Below, in pieces: positions 9,583 to 20,768 of a stretch of 64,000 bases of DNA. A program made the position numbers and the translations under genes. This stretch comes from Fragilaria crotonensis. Its lineage: Eukaryota > Bacillariophyta > Fragilariophyceae > Fragilariales > Fragilariaceae. Every line of letters begins with the position of its first letter. The first letter of the stretch is position 1. The stretch is taken from contig JAKSYS010000083.1 in NCBI GenBank assembly GCA_022925895.1, positions 62,001 through 126,000 of the forward strand, given 5' to 3'. The notes beneath the pieces were generated by a model. It did no database searches, was not told the DNA's origin, and saw nothing but the letters and a program-made list of their open reading frames with translations.

Positions 9583-10527
9583 CTATACAATATCCCGCGA
9601 TCCCATGATCACCTCCCCATACATTCGAACACTGCCGTTCGTTGAGCTCGTAGTATCAATCTCAGTACGTTTATTGTTGTTGTGGCCTATTTCCACAATG
9701 CACTGGTGCTCATCCTGATTTCGTTTTTGACGAGATCGCCACATGACGACTCCTACTAGAACAGCAACAAGAAATGCACATGTAGCGGCAACGACCGTCA
9801 AGACTGACGAGGTTGAGGAAGGGTCTGATTGTTGCTCTACGGATTGCGAAGTAGCAGAATCCATTGGAATGGCATTCGATATGAAAAACTGACAATGAGG
9901 GCCCTCCCAACCAGAACTGCAATCGCATCCTTTGTGACTGTGATATGCAATCGTTAGGCGTGTGTGTTTGTGTTTGTGTGTATGGCGTCTGTCACATGAT
10001 ATACATGCATACTTTTGGTGTACGACATTTTCAAACTTACCCTTGATTCGCAGCCACCATTTGTCGGCAGGAACCGCCATTGGCACAATAGCTTTGCCTC
10101 ACTTGCGCATCAGTGGAACAGAACACCATTGCCGCCTTTCGACAGAAATGCAACGCATACGCAGCGCTGAGATCAGATGTTGTTGCATCACATTCGCAAT
10201 GGCAAAGACTCCCCACGATCATCTTGTGCTTTCTCAGGTAGCCCCATTGGAACAGAGCTTCTGGTCTGTGTCACATAATACAAGGGATATTTCACATTGA
10301 AGACCGGCATATCCTACAGGGCATTGGCAAAACATGTTGCTGTACGTTGGAGGTCGGTAAGCGTAAGCATCAGGGTCATTTTCATTCATCTCCGCAGCGT
10401 AACCGAATTGAGGTGCGCCGATTGTGCATGCTCCACCATTTCGACATTGCAAACTACAGCTCTGCGTATCTGTGGCTGCGGCAGCTGCGAAGGTGCAAGC
10501 AAGGAGGAATAGTATTGATTGTCTCAT
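9583..10527 (-). CDS. Secreted/type I membrane protein with EGF-like modules (one-base frameshift)
   Basis: The ATG at 10527 starts a signal peptide (MRQSILFLLACTFAAAAA). EGF-like module 1 follows (SLQCRNGGACTIG ... FCQCPVGYAGLQCE), then module 2, which begins LCDTDQKLCSNG. At the G-run 10242-10245 the frame slips by one; with one more G it continues to SLCHCECDATTSD without a gap. A third module has SYCANGGSCRQM, then a 103-bp intron (10040-9938), then GCDCSSGWEGPHCQF. The C-terminus has one transmembrane helix (VLTVVAATCAFLVAVLVGVV) and a ~50-aa cytosolic tail. The break may be a base-calling error. Ligand and role are unknown; adhesion or sensing is typical for this architecture. Confidence 0.78.
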
Positions 10528-11311
10528 CGTTCTTATTCGTTCGATTGTTGGATTGTCGATTGCTGGGAGAGGTATTACACACAATTTATCATACACACAT
10601 ACTCCGAGTATAGGGAATAGGGACTCCCAATCAGTCAACTGAACAGCGAGGTGCTGGTACTTGTATATGCCAGGGCCTGGACGCCAAATGACTCCCGTTA
10701 ATTACAACGAACTTCCGTATAACGTATAAACCTTCTTCCTGGAGGAGGCGTAAAGTACGTGCTGTACGTTTGTACCTGGTACCACATGTGGACTCAGGAA
10801 AGGTCTTTCTCATTCCGTCGAATTCATATGGCAGCCATACATATGATGGAGGAATTCACGACAACGCCACCGGGAAAACCAGGTGATTTTTACGACGTAA
10901 TGACAGTACTTCGCCTACGGCCCCGTTTACGGAGCTCAGGAATGTGACATCGGTGAAGATGACATTTGAAAGTTTTTCATTGAGTCATTATGTAGACAAC
11001 CTACACATACATTATTTTATTGCCTTGACAGCTTGAAAGGCGTGACGAGCCATCTGATTTGTCCAAATGTCCGTATCTGGGACTGCGATGCACGTACCAA
11101 CGTACCAACTGGGACTGCGCAAACGGGTGAGAACACATGAGTGTTTCGAATCGTGGCAGGCTTCGCATTTTTGTTGACACTTCCATCGCCATAATGGTTC
11201 GCATTCATACCCTTCTCGTGATCATCCCTTCCTGATGTCACACATTATCAACACAGTAAAAGCAAAAACACAAAGTCAATCAAGTGAAACACTGAAAAAA
11301 CGCAAATAGCA
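10528..11311. other. Intergenic region
   Basis: About 780 bp upstream of two divergent genes. Only short ORFs without recognisable motifs are present. I see no RNA gene or long repeat. Confidence 0.4.
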
Positions 11312-11608
11312 ATGACCTGGGGAGTCTTTTGGAACGTTTATCGGACCGGCACAACCAGAAGCGTTGCCACCCTAGCCCGTGGAAATGCTGCCAGGGTCAG
11401 CCAAACTACCCGCTCGGCTTCCAGCACTCAAACCGCAGTCACTGAATCCAAGGAGACTACTCCTGTCAAGAAGTCATTTGGGAAACACCCATCGAAGTAA
11501 GTTCAAATGGCAGATTTCCTTCTTTCTCTGTGCCATCCGTCATATTCTTACCTCTCGTTGCCTAATCCTCGACATGTCAGGAGGACGAAGACCTGCTGTG
11601 GATGCTGA
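11312..11608 (+). CDS. Small basic protein, possibly spliced, unknown function
   Basis: The ATG at 11312 opens 62 codons rich in Arg, Ser, Thr and Ala (WGVFWNVYRTGTTRSV...), with the look of an organelle presequence plus a Lys-rich end. The stop TAA overlaps a good splice donor (gtaagt at 11497). Splicing to the AG at 11580 would replace the stop with a short Cys-containing tail ending at 11608 (about 70 aa). The other frame of that exon would read EDEDLLWMLN, which looks more protein-like and could be reached if one base is missing. I do not recognise a family, and both ends are uncertain. Confidence 0.35.
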
Positions 11609-11858
11609 ATTAGACGTGCCCATGTAGGAGGCGTGTGCGTCGCAAGGGCCTTGCTCTGATGTCATCAGGCGCATGAATTCACGTCTTTCCAACTTTAGGC
11701 GCGTGATTTTCACAAAATTCACAAAGGAATGCTTGCAATTTACATTCAACTCCTGCACAATATTATGAGCAATATTTGCACTCAATCCCTAAACATAGTT
11801 TCCCCCTACTTTTTTATAATAATCTGCATGCTGAAGCAACAAATATGCAGGCCCAAAT

Positions 11859-14291
11859 CTATAGGCATTCGGAAGAAGGGCAGCAAGTCGAGCAGCATTG
11901 ACACGAAATCTCCGGGGTCTTGCCCCCACAGTCGGCCCAAATGTCAGTCAGTCTCGAAATGGCACACACTTCACTCGGAACATTGCCCCCAAGGTTGTTA
12001 TTTTCCATTCCAAGCTCCGTCAGTTTCTGCAACTGAGCAAGAGTCGAAGGCACAGTGCCAGTCAATTGATTGGAAAACACGTATAATTGTCGCAAATCTT
12101 TCAAGTATCCAAAGCAGTCTGGAATGGTGCTCGTGAAATTGTTGGAATCCAAAAACAAGGCCTCTGCGTAGCGGACGCAACGTTAGTCGAAAGATGGAAA
12201 GATGACATGGGAATCTTGTTATAGGCGACTTACTCAATCCAGACAGGGCACAAAGGCCAGTTGGCAGGATCCGCCAAAGCCATTGTCTGAAAGATAAAGA
12301 CCTTGAAGATTCTGTGACAGTTGTCCACCGAGAATGGGATCGATCGAACCAAGAAACTTATTCGAGCTCAAAAACAACACTTCTATCAAAAGTTGTGAGG
12401 AATCTGGCGCGACGGCGAAATTTCAAAAGTCACAAAAAAACGTACCCAAGCTACTCATGCGGCCCATCCAACTAGGCAATGAGCCTGTCAAACGATTTTG
12501 AAACAAGTGAAGCTGCTTCAGGTTTATCAGGCTCGATAGATCTGGCACTTGTCCTGTTAGCGCATTCGCCCCGAAATTGAAAACGACTACACAACGGAAA
12601 GAGAACCGTGAGCCTCAACAGACTACAACAACAATTTCTTTGAGTCCAACACAACTTACAGAGATTACCCAGACGCGAAATCTCGGTTGGGATGAGACCA
12701 GTGAGAGAGTTATTTTGAGCAGAGGCGTATTCCAAGTTTTTCATGCCACCAAGTTCACTTGGTATCGAACCTGCAAAGTGATTCATGTCGAAGTTGAAGG
12801 AGACTGAATGCAAGTGCGTGAGTAAAACGATACTTTGGTACAACAGATGCTTTATGCACTCACTCATATTTGTCAGGCGTCCCATTGTCTTCGGAATTGT
12901 TCCAGTCAAAGCATTATTGTCCAAATACAAGTACTCAAGCATTTGCAAACCTGCGATTTGATCAATGAGCGAACCTGTGAATTTGTTGTTGCTGAGACCC
13001 AGATATTGGATGCCAGTTTCTGCAAGCTGCCTCAGAGGTATGCCTCCACTGAATTTATTATTGAACAAGATGAGCTTCTCGAGGTTCTTCAAATTTTCGA
13101 TTCGAAGGATCAACCCTCCTTCTAGTTGGTTGTTCTGGAGGTTGATGTAGTTCAACTGGGTTGAATCATACAGCTCATGGGGAATGCCACCGGTAAGAGC
13201 GTTGTTATACAGACCGAGCTGTCCAAGGATTTGAAGCTTTCCAATAGACATCGGAATCTGGCCAACAAGCAGGGGGTGGTTCTTCACAACAAGATTCTCC
13301 AACATCGTAAGGGCTCCCAGCTCTTCCGGAAGAGTTCCCTGAAGTCCATGATTATCTTCATTCACTGCAGTTTAGCAAAAATGCACATTATCTATCGCGA
13401 TGAAGCACATCGGCACTTACCAAAGGCAATCGCTCTAACTTGACCCTCGTCATTGCAACTAATGCCGGTCCAGTATAGATTCTCGCATTCGTCATCAAAT
13501 AACCAATTATTTTCTGCCCAAGTATCGGGACCATTCGTGGAATAGTAGAAAACCGCAAGAGCGTATCGCTGAGCGATACGTGAATTGCTCACAGTCTCCG
13601 ATGGTGTCAGTTTCAACGTATCAGAGCGCATAATGTATTCTCTTGCTTTGTACTGCGGAGTATCAACTTCGTGCAAACCTTCGCTTGACACAGTCTTGAA
13701 AATTTCCAGAAGGGCCTTTTCTCTTTGATTCAGATTAGCATCGGAATCGTCTTCCGTTGTTGAGCTGCTTTGGGGAGCCTGGCGCGTGGAAAGGACTACA
13801 GATATAGCAATAATGCCCGCAATGACAACTAAAAGAACGGTTCCCCAAATCAGGTAGAAGCGCCGACTTCGTTTGCTTTGAGATGCTTTAATTGGCCGAG
13901 ATCCATCGCCCTTGCCCATGGACATCATTGTTACCATAGTCTTGATACCACGATCAGAGGAAGTTTTGGAAGTTGCTGGACTCGGATACACAGGTTTTGC
14001 AGATCTAGCTGCAGTATGTTCCTGTTCCTCACTGCCTTGTTCAACATCGTCAACCTTTTCCTCTTCGATACCCTGGATTGGCGGCTTTCTCGCTGATCTA
14101 GAAATTGTTCCAGTCAAAGAACTTAGCACGGAGCTTACGCTGGAAGACTCCGACATGTCGTCACACTCCCATTGCTCATCGTCTTGTTGATCCTCCTCCA
14201 AGAACGGAGAGATGTTTTCTTCCTCTGAAGTCATCTTCTTCTTGCTGCCCTTTATGTGTGCAGAAATATTTCGACCAGACCACCGACTCAT
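11859..14291 (-). CDS. Diatom-type leucine-rich repeat membrane protein (one-base frameshift)
   Basis: Six exons: 14291-13421, 13364-12864, 12803-12660, 12586-12446, 12382-12234 and 12163-11859. All introns are phase 1 and 56-73 bp where measured cleanly. The N-terminal ~150 residues are acidic and cytosolic, followed by one transmembrane helix (FYLIWGTVLLVVIAGIIAISVVL). Outside is an LRR N-cap (YYSTNGPDTWAENNWL ... CENLYWTGISCN) and about a dozen plant-type repeats (e.g. LVGQIPMSIGKLQ, LTGTIPKTMGRL). It ends in a Cys-rich tail (WADCGGK ... CQCCSTCC). There is no kinase domain. Exon 5 needs one extra base near 12267 (GGATCC to TGCCAACTGG) to read LPTGLCALSGL; otherwise it stops at the exon end. 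Intron phase independently confirms the missing base. A surface-receptor or cell-wall role is inferred. Confidence 0.85.
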
Positions 14292-14956
14292 CGTGTGTCA
14301 ACTAATTGGCGTCGAACGCACGGAGGCTCGCGTACGGACTTGACTTGTCGTGCAACGACTGCAGATAGTGCGTCTAGAATAGGTGCGAGATCCCACAGGA
14401 AAGGATATTGAATACAATTTTTGATCTTTGTATAAATGCAGTTGAATGCCTTTGATGAGCCTCTTTGAACTAGAGTATGGGTGGACAAGGCCTTGGACAA
14501 ACGAGTGTATATTCATGCTTTTCATTCTTGGGTACTAGTTTGACATCGATTTGTGACCTTGGTTTTGTCCAACGGATGCTCAAAATTTTAGTTGGTGCGC
14601 AGTGACTCCGTCTGGTCGTTCACTACGCCTCCAAGGCGTCGTAGCAGACAACAGTACACCTCGAGCTCCCCAAAATTGCCGACCGTTCGCATAATGAATC
14701 TACACAGCCGTATGGGATTCACGTGCGCATGACAACTTTTTGAGACGTCAGAATGACGTCCAATTTGAAAAGATATTGCCGATCTGATGGTGCTCGCGGC
14801 TTCAACTTACCGTCTTGCTACCGGCGTATGTCAGCGATCCTCGTCTCGCGTCCCAATGTGTTGCAAGCCGTCGGACTGGAGCCCGCCACCCTTCGCGATA
14901 CACCTGGCGTAGCATCGTTACGGTTGTAGTTTGCCTGAATCTTAACTTCGTTGACC
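14292..14956. other. Divergent intergenic region
   Basis: About 665 bp shared by the LRR gene and the plastid protein gene, so both promoters must lie here. No RNA gene or obvious regulatory motif was recognised. Confidence 0.4.
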
Positions 14957-16916
14957 ATGAGATTCTCCACCTTCGCCGTCCTATCCGTCGTTGCGTCCGC
15001 TTCGGCTTTCGTCCCATCGACGAACCATGCATTCACACGTTCCAAGCCACTATTTGCCTTGGAGGATTTGGAGGCCAAGCTTCTCGCACCTCCCGCGCCC
15101 AAGAAATCGACCGAGAAGCCAAAGCCTGCTCCCAAGGCGAAGGTCGAGAAACCCAAACCTGCACCAAAGGTCGAGAAGCCAAAGCCTGTGCCAAAGGAAA
15201 AGATTGAGATGCCCAAGTATGTGGCTACTCCTCCGCCAAAGCCTGCCCCTGCCACAAAGCCCGCCCCAGTTGTCAAGGCGACAAAGCAGGGAGGCGCCTA
15301 TGACTTCTCCGGCGTCGCCGAGAAGAAGAAGGAGCCCGTGAGGCCAAGAGCTACTCCTCGAACCACTCCTGTTGTCACAAAACCGAAGCCAGAGAAGGTC
15401 GTTGCTCCACCAAAGAAACCTGTCGAGTCCGAACCTAATGCTGGCTTAGTCGGAGTGGCCCTTGGTAGTGCACCGCTCGTTTTGGTTCCCCTTGTCGCAC
15501 TCTCTGCTGGAAGGGAGTTTTTGACCAAGACTGCTGCTCGTCGTGCGGAAATTGAGGCCGAGATTGCTGCTCAGGCGGCCGCCAAGGCCAAGAAGGCTCG
15601 CAGCGCCGAGGTAGACAGCGAAGGGCTCGTCAAGGCGGTTGTGAGTGAATCGGTATCTAAAACAAAAGTGCTTGTTGAGATTCTATCTAACGTTCTTTCA
15701 CCATTCTGCAGGGCTTTTTGGGAGGAGCTGCAGTCTCCCTTGGTCTGATCCTTGCCAACCCGCTCGCCGGCACTGAATTTCCTTCATTGCCTTCTGCTCC
15801 TTCAATTTCTCAAGGTACCTCTGCTACAAAGGTTCCTGCTGTTTCAACTCCAAACAAGGTTGTTACCAAGACGAAGGCTCTGTTTGAACAAGGGTACAAC
15901 TTCGAAGGTGTTGAAAATGAGAAGGCCAAGGCCGCTGCAGCTGCCGCTGACTTTAAATTGGTACGTCACAGGATGTTGCTTTGAGTATATTGGACAGAGT
16001 ACTGAAATTTGTTTCGTTATAGGCTCAAGAAAAGGCAAAGGAAGAGAAGGCTGCTCTTATCAAGGCCAAGGCTGAGGCTGCCCGAAAGGAGGCTGCCGAG
16101 AAGAAGGTAAGACACATCGTGGTATGCATCACGACATCTCTTTATACGACCTCACTCTTTGCCCCTATAGACCGCTGCGATAGCCAAGGCCAAGGCTGAG
16201 GCCGCTGCAAAGGAAGAGAAACTCGCTGCAGCCGCAGAGAAAAAGGAAGCTGAGGCCAAGGCTAAGCTTGACAAGGTCCAGGTACGAAACGCACAGTTCG
16301 AGAGACCGTACCTTGTTGCAACTGAGTCTAATCTTAATGTTTGCTTGTTCTTCTAGGGTGACTCTTCCAAGGCCGTCGAAGCGGAAGAAAAAGCAAGCAC
16401 AGCTGCAAAGGTTGAGGAGGATAAGGCAGCCGCATTGGAAGCTGACAAGAAGGCAGCTGATGCCAAGGAAGCCAAAGCCAAGGAGGAGAAGCTTCTCGCG
16501 GAAGAGAAAGCCAAGCAAGAGGCTATCGCTGAAAAGAAGGTAAGTGAACCGCGCTGAAGAGATCAACACCGCGAATAAGTGAACTCAGCTTGTTTCAGGC
16601 GGAGCTTGATGCTATTGCCAAGAAGGCCGCGGCGGAGAAGGAAGCCGCCAAGGCCGCGGCAGAAGAGAAAGCTCTTGCTGCTCAGACCGCTAAGCAAGCT
16701 CCAGTGCCGGTTCCAGCTCCTGTTCCAGCTCCTGTTCCGGTTCCAGCTCCGGTTCCAGCTCCAGCCCCAGTACCAAAGGCGACTCCAGCACCTGCAGCAG
16801 CACCAACTCCGTCCGCGGGTCTCGGTGTCATTACTGGAACCGCATCTGGTGGCCGGGTCCTTCCCAAGGAAGAAGTTAGTGCTGATCTCTTGAATATGCT
16901 CAAGAAGTACAACTAA
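14957..16916 (+). CDS. Plastid-targeted Lys/Ala/Pro-rich protein with two hydrophobic segments
   Basis: Six exons (14957-15640, 15712-15960, 16023-16106, 16171-16281, 16357-16539 and 16599-16916), all joined by phase-0 introns, encode about 542 aa. It opens with a classic diatom plastid presequence: signal peptide, ASASAF cleavage box, then a Ser/Arg-rich transit stretch. The mature part has KPAPK/EKPKP repeats, a hydrophobic segment (VGVALGSAPLVLVPLVAL), a second one (GFLGGAAVSLGLILANPL), then long Lys/Ala/Glu helices (predicted coiled coil). A (VPAP)n linker follows, then a conserved-looking end (VLPKEEVSADLLNMLKKYN). It is likely anchored in a plastid membrane with a rod-like domain. No enzymatic motif; function unknown. 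Confidence 0.82.
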
Positions 16917-17713
16917 GTGAATAGTGTAGGAGGTATTTTGAGACGCTAGCTTGCTCGTGTAGTGTTGTGCGTTGTTCATGTTTTGCACGCATGATGCACC
17001 TCACGCGTGGTATCGGTTTATGAATCGCTCTTGCAAACCCGTAGAATCTCTAAGTTCTACGTCCAAAGGGCTGTGTTGCGACTGGCGACCTCTCTGAAAT
17101 TCGGGTGGCGTTGTGGCGTTATACGGCACAAGTTTTGCTGAATGGTCGGCGCACTCGACCGGCGTGTTGATGGGTGAAAAGTGATAATTAATAAGTCATT
17201 ACGTAATGAACGAAACTCTCAAGTCCCAAGGGATTACACTGGCTACTAGCTAAGTAAGTCTATAATTTTTTAGTCGGACCGTGTGTATTATAATTTTTTA
17301 TGTGGAGGGCTATGCCGACAGGTGTGTCCCTATTGAATCCATAGATTAGATTTTTGGGCCAGCGCTGGGGGAGCAGGCAGATCGTCGACAATACTTTCGT
17401 TGCAAATACTTTATATTCAGCAATGAAGATAAGTAAAGATCTTTGCATGCGGCGTCCGTCATTACCATTGTAGCAAGGCCTAAATAAAGACGTCTGCGAC
17501 AAATTCCGACGGTTGTTTCCAATCCAATGTCTGCCTGGAGCGCACCAATAATTTGGTCACAGTCATGCGTTTCCCCATGTATATCGTACGCACTGGAATC
17601 CGGTCTTGTAAGTAAATCACAGATTTGAGGCAATTTTACCGCCGTTTCAAAACCCTTGCTTCGGCACCCCCGTCAACAAAGTGGCTGGCATATTAGGGAT
17701 CATCAACACAATC
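16917..17713. other. Intergenic region
   Basis: About 800 bp between two plus-strand genes. Only shadow ORFs are seen, including one of about 95 codons on the minus strand (17633-17346) with no recognisable domain. Confidence 0.4.
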
Positions 17714-19276
17714 ATGATGACAATCACTTCCATACTTCATCATGCGTTTGGTAGATGTACTTCCTCTGACAGCATTCTTTGTGGTCAAGACGAAACGAGC
17801 TCGCCCAACGCCTTGGTTTCACACCGTTTTGATCGACCGATGCGTTGCATTATTGACCCATCGCAAGTGGTGAAGATGATTAAATACCAAGGAGATGAGC
17901 TTATTCGACAAGAGCAGGCACAGAACACTAATGACAGCGTTGACACTCCACCCTTGCAATCAACCTCCAAGGATTGTCACAATGACTCGGACATGTGGGA
18001 CGTTGATTCATCATATCATGGCACAGAATACTCGTATGCTGCCAAAACCGACATCACAACGGCGACAGGCGCGACTCGTGTTGTAGCCAATCGAGATCGA
18101 TACTCACCTTCATCATCGAAAAAGAAGCGCTCAAAAGCAGAGCAATTTAGAGTTCTGGAGCAGATCAAGGGGCCGAGGGTAGATATTGGCACCAAACAAA
18201 ACATGTTTTACGACGACAGCTCAGCTGGAAGCAGTATCTTGGGTGAACCCGAAATCAAAATACGCAAAAAGGATCTGCCGCCGGGAGTGCAATTGAATGA
18301 CGATGGCTGTGGAATCGTGTTTGCTGTATGCGCTACTGACGAACTAGCGGGGCTGCGAAAAGAATATGACCGTGCCCTCCACCTCAAGATGAAAGCCCAG
18401 ATGGGCAGCTTTTTTCGTGGGCATTACCTGAAACATTTTCCCGACTCTCCGATTCCGGATTCGTTGGAACTTACAAGATCGAATTCTTCGAGAAGCCTAC
18501 TTCCAACATTGACTGACGATTCCGCTGTGGTACTAAACGTCAATTACGGTGACTACGTCCATTCGAACCCCATTCAAATGATGGTAGATGATTCAGAATT
18601 CATGGATCTTGGCATCACAGGATCTCTGGGCTTAGTCAAACGGTTCGAAGTTAATGCATCAGGGCAGCGGCTCAAGAGTCCCAACCATTACAAGGTTCTG
18701 CTCAATCGTCGATCTGGAGTACCACTGGCGGTGTGCGCCTTGAAATCTCCATATGGATCACCTGTGGTAAGGATTTTTGCCGTCAAGCAGCGAATCCTCG
18801 GTCAAAAACCAGCTGCAACGACCAAACACTTGGGCCTTGCATGGTGTGACACCTACCCGCTTTATGCATGGGCTGAGTTTTCGATGGAAGGTGAATTCCC
18901 CAATCCCGTGCGGTATTCAATGTACATGTCCAGCGGTGCGAATGGCTGCTTTGAAGCCGAACCTAGTTACCGCGCATTTCATCGGACGATTGGCTCGCCT
19001 GAGCTAATGGTAATGGGTCGGACGGAGACCGAGCGTGAGCTGCGTGGATGCGCGTTGATATCCCTACAGCAGTCAACGGATAGTGACGACCACCACTTTG
19101 CAGTATCGATATCGCGTGGCATTGACCCGGCTCTCATGTTATGTCTTGCTTCTATAGTTGACGAAACTATGGAGAACGATATGCGTGTCAAATGCAAGCT
19201 CGTCTCGGGTAAATCGAAGTTATTGGGGGGAGCCATAAGTTTGCCACAGCTCCGGCGACCAAATCATAATTTATAA
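17714..19276 (+). CDS. Hypothetical protein, possible tubby-like/LURP-scramblase fold at C-terminus
   Basis: An uninterrupted ORF of about 520 aa from the ATG at 17714; the frame is open slightly further upstream without another ATG. The N-terminal half is low-complexity and polar, with SYHGTEYSYAA and a basic SSSKKKRSK patch. The C-terminal half is ordered: YKVLLNRRSGVPLAVCAL, VVRIFAVKQR, YPLYAWAEFSMEG, then HHFAVSISRGIDPALMLCLASIVDE. A strand-rich domain ending in D-x-ALxL-xx-IVDE resembles tubby C-terminal-like (LURP-one/scramblase) folds. That is a pattern judgement only. No catalytic motif or membrane helix is seen. Confidence 0.65.
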   Translation: MMTITSILHHAFGRCTSSDSILCGQDETSSPNALVSHRFDRPMRCIIDPSQVVKMIKYQGDELIRQEQAQNTNDSVDTPPLQSTSKDCHNDSDMWDVDSSYHGTEYSYAAKTDITTATGATRVVANRDRYSPSSSKKKRSKAEQFRVLEQIKGPRVDIGTKQNMFYDDSSAGSSILGEPEIKIRKKDLPPGVQLNDDGCGIVFAVCATDELAGLRKEYDRALHLKMKAQMGSFFRGHYLKHFPDSPIPDSLELTRSNSSRSLLPTLTDDSAVVLNVNYGDYVHSNPIQMMVDDSEFMDLGITGSLGLVKRFEVNASGQRLKSPNHYKVLLNRRSGVPLAVCALKSPYGSPVVRIFAVKQRILGQKPAATTKHLGLAWCDTYPLYAWAEFSMEGEFPNPVRYSMYMSSGANGCFEAEPSYRAFHRTIGSPELMVMGRTETERELRGCALISLQQSTDSDDHHFAVSISRGIDPALMLCLASIVDETMENDMRVKCKLVSGKSKLLGGAISLPQLRRPNHNL

Positions 19277-19378
19277 GCGTGTTCGCCATTTCTTGGCAGG
19301 AAAGCAATGTTCCAACACTTTGTCTAATTCAGCTATTAAACATTTAGTGGGAATGGATATCGTTGTGTTGAGTACGCA

Positions 19379-20172
19379 TTACTTCTCTGCTTGAAACTCT
19401 GGTTTCAGCTGCCACATATTCTTGTGCTCTCCGCTTCGATGATAGTCTCCTATATCGCTCAAGACGGCACGTAATTCCTTTCTGATTTACCCGATTCCTC
19501 CTTGAGTTGCTTAACAGTCCAAAAGGGTTGTACTGTGAATAATTCGAATACAACGGATCTCGGGAACATCTTGATACTTTCGTTTTCGATCATTTTGCAC
19601 ATCAAGGGTGTATCTTCTTTGTTCTTGAGACCAAAGGCTTGGACAGCCGACCCAAAACCGTGATTTTTAGCCAACGATTTGCGAACTGAGAGTTCAGTGG
19701 CTTCAACTTGTTTCACGAATCGAGTATTGTTGACAGCTGCATCCAAGAGACGAGTTTTGGCAAACTTACGGTAGCGAGGATCATTCTGAGATGCCTGTAA
19801 GTTGGCAGACCGACTCACTGTGCCATGAATGGTCACTGTACCATCCTTGTTCCTTGAAAAGGGATATAGATTGGGGACCTTCTTGGTCATGGCCTCCATG
19901 GTGTAATGGAGAGGGATTTCAGCTGATTCCACGAGGGACTCCTCGCATTCAATGGAGAGTGACGGTTTAACTGTATTACCGTTCATTTTTCCACCTTTCG
20001 TAAACACTAGCTCACCGAGAACTGTGCCTTCTGGGACATCCTTCCAGACTGATGCCAGCTTGTTGGGTACTCTAATCATCCACATATCGTTCTCCAACGA
20101 TACAACCGAAGTCTTTCCCAGCGTCAGGAGAGGGTCAATAGCGTTTGTTCCCTTCTTTTGTGTGTCAGTCAT
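19379..20172 (-). CDS. GTF2F2: General transcription factor TFIIF subunit beta (RAP30-like), one-base frameshift
   Basis: The N-terminal part matches the TFIIF-beta dimerisation domain (MWMIRVPNKLASVWKDVPEGT, LGELVF), followed by a linker. The C-terminus is the RAP30 winged helix: VFELFTVQPFWTVKQLKEES, then ELRAVLSDIGDYHRSGEH and MWQLKPEF. These last two segments lie in a different frame. The switch is at the GG of 19477-19478, where one extra G would join them exactly. Without it the protein stops early at 19459. Total length would be about 264 aa, normal for the family. TFIIF recruits and stabilises RNA polymerase II in the preinitiation complex. The gene ends about 100 bp from the convergent gene upstream in the window. 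Confidence 0.87.
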
Positions 20173-20522
20173 CGTTAAGCTTTGATTCCAAAGGGAAGGA
20201 AAGGGAGAAGAGGGTTGTTGTTCAGTGCTTCAGCGTCAAGTCCACAATTTGATTTGACTGTCAATATGCTCAGACCCTTCAGTCTTCAGTGTAGAGTCCA
20301 TCACCCTGTCTCGGTCAAGGAGTCCTACGAGAGGAGTCCCTTAGTCCGGAGTCCGGAGCACTCAACAACGGAACTGTACGAGTACCTTACTGTACAAATT
20401 GGTACTTGTACTGCGTACTGAGCACTCCATTGTACTGTAGTACTACTTTACTGTATAAAAACATGCTGCTGAACCTTTTTCTGCTGTACCGGTACCGGTA
20501 CTCGGAGCTCCGAGTCGGAACT
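20173..20522. other. Intergenic region with palindromes next to retrotransposon
   Basis: This is the TFIIF-beta promoter side. It contains many gtac/ggtacc motifs and a perfect 14-bp palindrome ctcggagctccgag (20501-20514), which ends 8 bp before repeat A1 of the adjoining element. Confidence 0.5.
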
Positions 20523-20768
20523 TTGCAGATAAGACACTAAGCCAATGCAACAGTAGACGAGTAAGCTACTCCCTTCTATTGCAGTACCCAAGTGTCTATT
20601 TAACATTCGTCGTTACGTAAATGACATACTGACGGCCCTAGGACATTCGACCGCAGCGCGGTCGAGGGCAAACAACTTGTTCCCTGATGGAAATCACTCA
20701 CTTGTTTTGCAAATGAGCGATTTGAATACATCGGTGATGCGATATCTGCCGATGTACTTTTTTTGCTA
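20523..20768 (+). repeat. Split direct repeat A1
   Basis: Begins ttgcagataagacactaag and ends ttttttgcta. It differs from A2 by one C in a C-run and one T/C substitution. It contains the stem-loop tcgaccgc-agc-gcggtcga (20647-20665) and an imperfect aaatcactca/tgagcgattt pair. Confidence 0.92.

Noticed and set aside
10200-10300. A ~59-bp intron joining the EGF-like exons (gtatta...acaag)
   Set aside because: It would remove the good EGF sequence LCDTDQKLCSNG. A one-base fix in the G-run keeps both sides without loss.
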